Below, piece after piece: positions 58,533-64,000 of a stretch of DNA of 64,000 nt. The stretch lies in assembly GCA_910588005.1 (NCBI GenBank), contig CAJUQM010000004.1:1-64000 (forward strand). The letters run 5' to 3'. The notes beneath the pieces are model-generated. The model saw only the letters and a program-made list of their open reading frames with translations, made no database searches and was not told where the DNA came from. This DNA is from an uncultured Oscillibacter sp. GTDB lineage: Bacteria; Bacillota; Clostridia; Oscillospirales; Oscillospiraceae. The position numbers and the translations under genes were made by a program. Positions within the stretch are counted from its first letter, which is position 1. Each line of letters starts with the position of its first letter.

Positions 58533-59149
58533 ACTACGAAGGGGCTGCCGCTATGGGGCAGCCCCTTCTCCACATCCTCCGGCAGGGGTTCTTCCGCCTC
58601 CGGCGCTTCGCCGCCCCGCTCTGATCCGCCGGGAGTATCCGGACTCAACGACACCAGTTTGCCGGGGATGGGAAGGTCCGGATTGCCCTTGTGCTCCTTA
58701 CGGTAGCGGCTGGCATCAAAAACCGTCATGTCATACACATCCGCCCGGACCTCCTGCATTCCGGCCCTTTTCAACGCCTCGCAGCGGTGGAAGCCGTCCA
58801 CCAGCTGATAGCCGCCCTTCTCACCCTGCCGGAGGATAACCGGCTTTTCCAAGCCGGACTTTTTGATGCTGGCAATCAGGCCGCTGTAATCCTCTCTGGG
58901 GGTGTCCTTAACATAAGTGCCAGGGAGCGGCTGAATGTCCGAAAGTTTGACATACCGCAGGTTCTGATCTTTCGGCTGCTCCGGCGGCCTCTTTTCGTCG
59001 GTCTTACCCGGCGCGGCGGCTCCGGCTCCTTGGGTCTCGACTTTGGGAGGTTCCGGCGGTTTTTTCTCCTCCGCCTTGCCGGGGGGACTTTCCTCCGGCG
59101 TTGGAGTTCGGAAAGCGCCGATCAACGGATTTTTCTTTGGGTCTGCCAT
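58517..59149 (-). CDS. ParB/Srx-domain protein of conjugative element
   Basis: A 210-residue protein: a Pro/Glu/Lys-rich N-terminal linker (about 1-60), a ParB/sulfiredoxin-like domain (about 65-145: VKLSDIQPLPG, then LIASIKKSGLEKPVIL and GFHRCEALKRAG), then a disordered tail. Such proteins accompany RepA in clostridial integrative elements and act in partition or replication. Its last residues are encoded inside the hairpin after the host gene at 57870, and it overlaps that gene's end. The original C-terminus was therefore probably lost at a junction. Confidence 0.75.
   Translation of the reverse strand: MADPKKNPLIGAFRTPTPEESPPGKAEEKKPPEPPKVETQGAGAAAPGKTDEKRPPEQPKDQNLRYVKLSDIQPLPGTYVKDTPREDYSGLIASIKKSGLEKPVILRQGEKGGYQLVDGFHRCEALKRAGMQEVRADVYDMTVFDASRYRKEHKGNPDLPIPGKLVSLSPDTPGGSERGGEAPEAEEPLPEDVEKGLPHSGSPFVVYFPQ
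58538..58568. terminator. Hairpin at host/element junction
   Basis: GAAGGGGCTGCC pairs with GGCAGCCCCTTC. It follows the host gene's stop and is also read inside the ParB-like frame; the minus strand is trailed by GTAGTTTATTTT. Confidence 0.65.
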
Positions 59150-59246
59150 AACGTTTACCTCCAGTTTTCTTTTATTTGCTGAAACTCACATCAGTTTGAG
59201 GCAAGTTTTCAACCAGCTTCGGCTTTTGCATGGGCGGGTTCTGCCG

Positions 59247-60128
59247 CTATCCATCCAGATCATGCTGCACCTCCGCCTGATAATGGTGGTTGATTGTCGC
59301 CGGCGCGTTGTACAGGGCGGTCAGCAGATACCCCCGGATATTGCGGACTTCCGTTGTGTTTCGCCGCAGGCAGTCAAACACATATTCCAAATGCTCATAG
59401 GTCAGGCGGAAAAAGCGTTCTCTCACCACGGCGGCTGGAATATAATCGCCGCCAATCCGTATCGTGAGACGTGTGGCGCATAGCGTATCTACGATCAGCG
59501 CCACGATTTCATCCACATCCTCACAGGCGAATTGACGGCACAAACGGTCATATTCAATATTGGCCTCTATTTCTTTCTCACAGTCGTATCGGTCTATCCA
59601 TCTGCTTTCTCCCGGGGAAACCGATGGAAGGATTGATTGATGAAGCTGACTGTTCTCAGTCTGATTTGATTTAATATAACTCCCGGCGGTTTTTCCGCAG
59701 TCTTGACCGCTGGCCCTCTGCGGTCTGGGGGATACCGAGGGCGGAGGCGGCAGATCACGGGTAGTAAACCGCTTTACATAGATTTTCGTGGGGCGGCCCT
59801 GGCCCTGCCGTACACGCTCAATCAGGCCAAACCCGTTTTTTCCATTGTCCAATTCCACTAGAAGTTTTGTTGCCTTGTCATAGCCGCAGTTCATGTCCTC
59901 CTGAATTTCATCCAGGGTGTAGTAGATATAGACACGTCCCTGCTGATCGTACCAGCCGTTTTTTGCGGACAGGCCCATACGGTCCAGCAGCAGGCCATAC
60001 AGCAGCTTGGCATCCGCGGATAACCGTTTGAAACGTTCTCCCGCGATGAGCTGGCGGGGAATGCGATAAAAGGAAAATTGGCTGCTTTCGTCTCCGTAGT
60101 AATAATCGTAGACTGTTTCTGCGGCCAT
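59247..60128 (-). CDS. RepA-type replication initiator of conjugative element
   Basis: A 293-residue protein with the RepA_N domain (about 1-110: FSFYRIPRQLIAGERFKRLSADAKLLYGLLLDRM, then EIQEDMNCGYDKATKLLVEL) and the C-terminal DUF6017-like helical part (about 190-290). Such genes belong to the replication module of clostridial integrative and conjugative elements. GGAGG lies before ATG 60128, but a terminator sits 20-50 bases upstream and no promoter was seen between them, so it may be silent. The order, RepA followed by a ParB-like gene, matches that of full elements. Confidence 0.8.
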   Translation of the reverse strand: MAAETVYDYYYGDESSQFSFYRIPRQLIAGERFKRLSADAKLLYGLLLDRMGLSAKNGWYDQQGRVYIYYTLDEIQEDMNCGYDKATKLLVELDNGKNGFGLIERVRQGQGRPTKIYVKRFTTRDLPPPPSVSPRPQRASGQDCGKTAGSYIKSNQTENSQLHQSILPSVSPGESRWIDRYDCEKEIEANIEYDRLCRQFACEDVDEIVALIVDTLCATRLTIRIGGDYIPAAVVRERFFRLTYEHLEYVFDCLRRNTTEVRNIRGYLLTALYNAPATINHHYQAEVQHDLDG

Positions 60129-60150
60129 GGTGCGGCCTCCTTTCTAGACA

Positions 60151-60182
60151 ATAAAAAAAGGCGTCCCTTTCGGAACGCCTTT
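60151..60182 (-). terminator. Terminator directly upstream of repA
   Basis: AAAGGCGT and its complement with TTTTTT on the minus strand, ending about 25 bases before the repA ATG. Confidence 0.75.
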
Positions 60183-60247
60183 AACAAGGGGAGGGGATGA
60201 ATGGCACTCATCGGATATATCAATCTGCAAAACTGTTGGAAAATGGG

Positions 60248-60283
60248 AAAAGCTCGTTTTGACTTTCATCAAAACGAGCTTTT
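60248..60283 (-). terminator. Terminator of tRNA-Ala
   Basis: A 15-bp perfect stem (AAAAGCTCGTTTTGA and complement) about 11 bases after the tRNA 3' end. Confidence 0.8.
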
Positions 60284-60294
60284 CAGATTCCCAA

Positions 60295-60370
<76 letters not shown>

Positions 60371-60437
60371 ATATGCGGTAAACCACATTTACAAACTTGC
60401 AACCCGTTCCAGCAACTCACTCGCCGGAACATTTGCT

Positions 60438-60466
60438 AGTATAGCAGGCAAGTTTCCAATTGTCAA
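60438..60466 (-). promoter_or_regulatory. Consensus promoter of tRNA-Ala
   Basis: Minus-strand TTGACA (60461-60466), 17-base spacer, TATACT (60438-60443). Confidence 0.85.
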
Positions 60467-60587
60467 CAGAAATTTTTCATTTCCACAGATTTTTTTCCTT
60501 GCATCCGCTGCGGCAATTTTATCTTGCAATCCAGAGGTAAAATTGTTAACATAGTTCTATCACCCAGTATGTTAGGGGGACTGACTG

Positions 60588-60970
60588 TGACAATCCACGA
60601 ATCCGCAGAGAACTATCTGGAATCCATCCTGATTTTACAGGAGAGGCGCGGCACTGTACGTTCAATTGATATTGTAAACGAGCTGGGATACTCCAAGCCC
60701 AGTGTCAGCATAGCTATGAAAAAACTGCGGGAAAACGGCTACATCTCCATGTCGGCGGACGGTTTGATCACGCTCAACCAAAGCGGTTTGGACATCGCCA
60801 GCCGGATTTACCACCGCCATAAAATTCTCACTCAGTTCTTTACGCTTCTGGGCGTTTCTCCCCAAAACGCGGCGATCGACGCCTGCAAGGTAGAGCATGA
60901 TCTCAGTGAGGAGACGTTTTCCCACATCTATGCCTTTGTAAAGCAGAAAGGGCAGGAAGCACCGGAATAA
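60588..60970 (+). CDS. DtxR/MntR-family metal-dependent regulator
   Basis: A 126-residue protein of the DtxR family: winged helix with ESAENYLESILIL and ELGYSKPSVSIAMKKL (recognition helix), then a dimerisation/metal region with RHKILTQFFTLLGV and KVEHDLSEETF. Metal-ligand-like residues of the MntR type (Glu near the N-terminus, His, Glu-His) are present. GTG 60588 has AGGGGG seven bases upstream. It is shorter than full DtxR and lacks an SH3 domain. Manganese or iron homeostasis is the expected role; no metal transporter is in the window. Confidence 0.88.
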
Positions 60971-61031
60971 AACCCCCTTTTACCTTTCGTGTTGTTGGCT
61001 CAAAACTCTGGCAATTTAATAAATCATACGG

Positions 61032-61060
61032 TTGAAGCCCAAAATTGCCTATGATATAGT
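61032..61060 (+). promoter_or_regulatory. Promoter of the DUF3781 gene pair
   Basis: TTGAAG (61032-61037), 17-base spacer, TATAGT (61055-61060). Confidence 0.7.
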
Positions 61061-61097
61061 CAAAGTAGCAAATGGGAATTCGCGAGGGCAATAGTAT

Positions 61098-61352
61098 ATG
61101 GATAAAGAAATTCTGTTATCTAATATAGACAAAGTTCATACTACAGAAATGGGAATCGATAGAATAAAGAAAAATCTGGGATTAGATACCAATGACGTGG
61201 TTGAATGGTGTAAGAACAAGGTGTTAGATGAGGGGTGCAATATTTGCAGGCAAGGAAAGAATTGGTACTGCGAAATTGATAAATCCCAATTTGGCTTTGT
61301 GTTCCTGGTGTATACGCCAACAAATCCTGATAAAAGGAAAATACTATTATGA
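61098..61352 (+). CDS. DUF3781 protein
   Basis: An 84-residue protein matching the DUF3781 pattern, with the opening NIDKVHTTEMGIDRIKKNLGL and a later VEWCKNKV. AGGG precedes the start by about ten bases. It is AT-rich compared with neighbours, and its stop overlaps the next gene's start by four bases, so the two are coupled. The function is unknown; it is a plausible horizontally acquired pair between the host DtxR gene and the Tn916-type element. Confidence 0.8.
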   Translation: MDKEILLSNIDKVHTTEMGIDRIKKNLGLDTNDVVEWCKNKVLDEGCNICRQGKNWYCEIDKSQFGFVFLVYTPTNPDKRKILL

Positions 61353-61564
61353 GAAAATGTATTCGGTGCGATATAGAAATGGTAGAAGGATTGGATATCA
61401 TAGAACCAATGCATGGTTCCAAGTTAAAAGTGACCAGGCCGGAGACGTTAGGGGTAATACCCAAGAACAATTTTGGAAATATGAAAGCGTCGGTTTGCCC
61501 TAAATGCGGCTATGTGGAAATATATCTGTCACGTCTGGATAAAATTCAGCAGTATAACCGATAA
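61349..61564 (+). CDS. Small zinc-ribbon-like protein
   Basis: A 71-residue protein with paired cysteine motifs: CIRC at residues 4-7 and CPKC near residue 51, spaced like a zinc ribbon. It overlaps the DUF3781 gene by four bases. The remainder has no recognised domain; a nucleic-acid or regulatory role is possible. Confidence 0.7.
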   Translation: MRKCIRCDIEMVEGLDIIEPMHGSKLKVTRPETLGVIPKNNFGNMKASVCPKCGYVEIYLSRLDKIQQYNR

Positions 61565-61812
61565 ATATACAAACCGAACTGGATTTTTTCCTGGTGGGAA
61601 CACGAAAGCGAATTGGGACATTGATAATATCAAAATAATAGTTTAATAGATTTCAGATTATCTCTTTAGAAATTCTTATATGCCGGTATAGCCCATAACT
61701 ACGGGCTTTCCCGGCATTTTCCGTAACGGGAGAAGCTCACATTTCCTCTCATAACCCCTCATGTTTTTGCGTCCTAAAGTAGTAGGAACGGTAGTAAATA
61801 CCGGCTTCCTGT
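61565..61812. other. Junction region at the end of the Tn916-type element
   Basis: A 248-base region contains an AT-rich segment (61621-61679), a hairpin at 61680-61717 (outer arms ATGCCGG/CCGGCAT, inner GCCC/GGGC) and integrase arm-site-like repeats at 61777-61800. The element's left end must lie somewhere inside it; the exact boundary cannot be seen without the other end or an empty-site comparison. Confidence 0.5.
61777..61800 (-). repeat. DR2-like integrase arm sites
   Basis: AAGTAGTAGGA (61777-61787) and GGTAGTAAATA (61790-61800) resemble the GTAGTAAAT-type DR2 arm sites bound by the N-terminal domain of Tn916 integrase. They lie 13 bases beyond the int stop, where Tn916 has its repeats. 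The match is by pattern and position. Confidence 0.5.
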
Positions 61813-63093
61813 TTAGGCGGCAGCCTTGGTTTCCTCCGTGTTCTCCACGGTGGTTTCCGCAGCGGCTACGGCGGTTTCCGCCTTGGCCGCTTCCAGCCGT
61901 TCCATTTCCGCCTGTGCGGAATTGAATGTGGCGTGTGCGTAATAGTTCAGCGTCATAACGATGTTGGCGTGTCCCATGATGTACTGTAAAGCCTTGGGGT
62001 TCATCCCGGCGTTTGCCATCCTTGTACAGAATGTATGCCTCATGGTGTGGGGCGTCATTACCGTTGGCAACGGCTCCTTGTGACACTTGTTGAATTTCTT
62101 GGCGAGGCCCTTAAACATGGCGTCATAGTTGACGGCCACTTTCGGCAGGCCGTCCCGGTTCAGGAACAGGAAATTGCTGTACCCGTCAACCTCAATGGCC
62201 TTTGCGCCTCTGCGGTTCTGCAACACTCGCTGGAACGCTTCATACGCGGCTGCACTCATAGGCACCTGCCGAAATCCACTGTCCGTCTTGGGCGTTTCGA
62301 TATAGTAGCCATCCTCTGTGCTTCTCAAAAGCTGGTGGTCTACATTGACAAAACGCTTTTCAAAGTTCAGGTCGGTTTCGGTCAGGCCGCAAAGCTCGGA
62401 AATCCGAAGCCCTGTTTCCAGCAGGATCACAACCTCGTCATAATACTTGGCATACACGGGATCGTCCTGCATGAATTTCAGGAGTTCTTCTTCCTGTGCG
62501 GGGGTGAGAGGCACCTTTGGTTCCGTGTCGTCGTTGATTACGTCATTGATCGGGAAGTCAAACGGGTTCTTGCGGATGCAATCGTCCTGAATAGCCATAT
62601 AAAAGATCGCTTTCAGGGAACGCTTGCTGTTGCAGATGGTGTTATAGGCAACGCCCTGTTCCTGCATACGCAAGGCCCATTCTTTTGCGTCGGACAGCTT
62701 CACGCTGTCGATGCTGGCCGCCCCCAGCTTGTCATCCGATAAAAGTTTCATCAACTGTTCGCGGCTTTTTTTCGTCCCACGCTTCACGTTTCCCCGCTGC
62801 CGGATGTACTTGGCATAAAGCTGGCAGACCGTCATTTTCTTGCCGATGGGGTCGATCCCGTCGGCAATGTCCTGTTGTATCTGCCTGACCTTTTCGCGCA
62901 GAGAAAGGTCGGGGCGCTTCCCGGCAGGAATTTTGTCGGTGGGTACTAACTTCCATGAGTACACAAACTTGGGGTTTCCAAAGGTGTCTATATATTTGTA
63001 AGCGTATCTTCCGTCTGGTCGCTGGCTCTCTCCAGATTTCAAAAGGCGGCCTTTGCTGTCGCGCCTTTTTTCATCTCGTTCTTTTCTCGGCAT
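61813..63093 (-). CDS. int: Tn916-family tyrosine integrase
   Basis: A 426-residue tyrosine recombinase. The N-terminal arm-binding domain of the Tn916 kind is at about 1-75 (SKGRLLKSGESQRPDGRYAY). A core-binding SAM-like domain follows (about 110-190), then the catalytic domain with Arg in LETGLRISELCGL, His-x-x-Arg in TPHTMRHTFCTR, His in IMGHANI and the nucleophile Tyr in LNYYAHATF. It inserts and excises the element. AAAGGAG lies nine bases upstream. The C-terminal 30 residues are an Ala/Glu/Thr-rich tail, longer than in Tn916 (405 aa). Confidence 0.95.
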   Translation of the reverse strand: MPRKERDEKRRDSKGRLLKSGESQRPDGRYAYKYIDTFGNPKFVYSWKLVPTDKIPAGKRPDLSLREKVRQIQQDIADGIDPIGKKMTVCQLYAKYIRQRGNVKRGTKKSREQLMKLLSDDKLGAASIDSVKLSDAKEWALRMQEQGVAYNTICNSKRSLKAIFYMAIQDDCIRKNPFDFPINDVINDDTEPKVPLTPAQEEELLKFMQDDPVYAKYYDEVVILLETGLRISELCGLTETDLNFEKRFVNVDHQLLRSTEDGYYIETPKTDSGFRQVPMSAAAYEAFQRVLQNRRGAKAIEVDGYSNFLFLNRDGLPKVAVNYDAMFKGLAKKFNKCHKEPLPTVMTPHTMRHTFCTRMANAGMNPKALQYIMGHANIVMTLNYYAHATFNSAQAEMERLEAAKAETAVAAAETTVENTEETKAAA

Positions 63094-63172
63094 ATCGTCA
63101 TGCTCCTTTCCATGACGGAAAGAGCCTTGACACGCTATAAGGATATTATAGCATATTCAAGGCCCGATTTCA

Positions 63173-63376
63173 CTATATGGCGTCAAGGCTGTCAATAATT
63201 TTTTCAAACTGCTTCCGCTTGATTTGGATGCGGTTGCCGTTCATAATCACCCAGCCAGCGGTAGGGTTTTCCTCGGCCAGTTTACGCAGCTTGTTTTCCC
63301 CGACGCGGAAATATTTGGACGCTTCTTCAATCGTCAGCGTGTATTTTTCCCAGATTGGCACATCAGTATTATTCAT
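63173..63376 (-). CDS. xis: Excisionase of the Tn916-type element
   Basis: A 67-residue basic winged-helix protein highly similar to Tn916 Xis: IWEKYTLTIEEASKYF, then GENKLRKLAEENP, and the ending IQIKRKQFEKIID. AAAGGGGG lies six to seven bases before ATG 63376. It directs integrase toward excision and sits 79 bases upstream of int, as in Tn916. Confidence 0.93.
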   Translation of the reverse strand: MNNTDVPIWEKYTLTIEEASKYFRVGENKLRKLAEENPTAGWVIMNGNRIQIKRKQFEKIIDSLDAI

Positions 63377-63810
63377 ACTTTTAGCCCCCTTTCCAATGGC
63401 TAAAAAAGTTTGTAGTTGCAAAAGGGGCCATAACGGACGGCTGTTGGCACAGCTCCACGGGACTTTCACCCCCGCGTGGTTCTCACACGGCCATGCTCGT
63501 TGCCTGCGACGCTTTGAACGCTCGGACTACGACGGCAAGGGAGTATCATTGTCCTGCCTGTACGTCGTCGCCCGCAAGCTGCCACACTTGCTTTACGGCC
63601 CTGTGTTTTTCGCTCCGCTTTTCCCGTAGGGAAAAGCCTCATGGCGCACCAGCCGCCCGGCTCGGCACAGACAGAATGTGTCCGTTTTGCCCTATGATGC
63701 GCCGCCGTTATCTTGCGGGCATATTTGTCAAGGTGCGAGCCTGCGGCCAGCGGGTCGGCGGAAATGTGGAAAGGGAGTAAAAAGCGATTTCCGTTTCCGT
63801 GGCCGGGTCG
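63377..63810. other. Element sequence between xis and the orf8-like gene
   Basis: A 434-base stretch with no ORF on the minus strand longer than 60 codons. A + strand frame at 63493-63780 lacks family resemblance. A short inverted repeat (CTTTTCCC-GTAGGGAAAAG, about 63613-63636) is visible. No recognised gene was assigned. Confidence 0.5.
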
Positions 63811-64000
63811 TTACTTCAAATCAACGACGATGGCATGAATGAGCTTGATTTCCAGACGGCGCTTCATGTACTCGTCCACGCACACATAAGGGATGCCGTT
63901 GCTGTCGTACAAGGTACGGGTACAGAGCTTGTTTATGTAGCACTCGTAGTACCGCAGCACTTGTTCCATAGCTATTGCGTCCCCAGCGTGGGCGGCTTCC
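63811..64000 (-). CDS. Tn916-type orf8-like helix-turn-helix protein (5' truncated by window)
   Basis: The 62 C-terminal residues present read RTLYDSNGIPYVCVDEYM and MKRRLEIKLIHAIVVDLK, the pattern of small regulators (orf8-like, helix-turn-helix) found between the sigma-like gene and xis in Tn916-type elements. The start lies outside the window, and the first base of 64000 belongs to an incomplete codon. Confidence 0.7.
   Translation of the reverse strand, partial: EAAHAGDAIAMEQVLRYYECYINKLCTRTLYDSNGIPYVCVDEYMKRRLEIKLIHAIVVDLK

Noticed and set aside
63493..63780. 95-codon + strand frame between xis and the orf8-like gene
   Set aside because: Orientation opposite to the element's genes and no similarity to known Tn916 cargo; kept only as an unassigned stretch.

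Overview
The window looks like the chromosome of a high-GC, spore-forming, meso-diaminopimelate-type Clostridia bacterium of the gut Oscillospiraceae kind (Flavonifractor/Oscillibacter-like). That placement is an inference from SpoIVB, a SpoVD-type PBP with PASTA domains, a SleB-type hydrolase, FtsZ/DivIB/SpoVE, Gram-positive lipoproteins and no outer-membrane genes. The species cannot be named from sequence alone.

Layout. 1-421: the edge of an integrated element, with a 3' fragment of a tRNA-Pro(UGG) and its terminator. 608-1789: an HNH_2 nuclease-like protein. 1994-4647 (-): a FapA/CheX/CheY operon. 5127-19650 (-): spoIVB, ftsZ, then the division and cell-wall cluster divIB, murA, murG, ftsW/spoVE, mraY, murE, spoVD, ftsL, rsmH, mraZ. 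murC, murD and murF are not in it. An MraZ operator and promoter lie upstream. 20081-21683 (-): coiled-coil gene, coaD, rsmD. 21930-23988 (+): the YloU/FakA pair. 24127-27821 (-): a CUT2 sugar ABC transporter. 28502-31749 (+): prfC and a two-component system. 31905-33629 (+): adenine deaminase. 33670-36519 (-): lipoprotein, nicotinamidase-like gene, and a PadR/DUF2812 pair. 36714-39105 (+): SleB-like hydrolase and gdhA. 39189-40525 (-): RsiV-like anti-sigma and ECF sigma. 40663-44908 (-): MacAB-like exporter with a TetR regulator. 45119-47436 (-): DnaQ-like exonuclease, NucA-like nuclease and two unknown genes. 47505-47951 (+): a GNAT acetyltransferase. 47997-51388: a MerR regulator divergent from a choloylglycine hydrolase/MATE pair. 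51388-51548: a MITE-like insertion. 51905-54414 (-): metallophosphoesterase and a ParB-BMP fusion. 54598-56851 (-): an ECF sigma, a DUF4367 protein and an unknown membrane protein. 57023-58532: thyX and an unknown gene. 58517-60128 (-): RepA/ParB genes of conjugative-element type. 60295-60370 (-): tRNA-Ala(GGC). 60588-61564 (+): DtxR-family regulator, DUF3781 protein and zinc-ribbon protein. 61777-64000 (-): one end of a Tn916-type element (arm sites, int, xis, orf8-like).

How the genes work together. The core is vertically inherited growth machinery: septum and peptidoglycan synthesis, CoA, thymidylate, RF3 and glutamate dehydrogenase. Small environment-sensing units sit between these genes, several with legible promoters. 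The strongest are PadR operators, one of them between -35 and -10; a SigV-like autoregulatory ECF promoter; and a MerR-type 19-bp-spacer promoter with a dyad. The MerR promoter drives a bile-salt-hydrolase-family enzyme together with a MATE exporter. This MerR-CGH-MATE locus is the best candidate for an under-described system: a bile or amphiphile sensing, hydrolysis and efflux module. The ParB-BMP fusion paired with a phosphoesterase is the second candidate. Both window ends and 58.5-60.1 kb carry mobile-element material. No rRNA, CRISPR array or intact transposase gene was seen.
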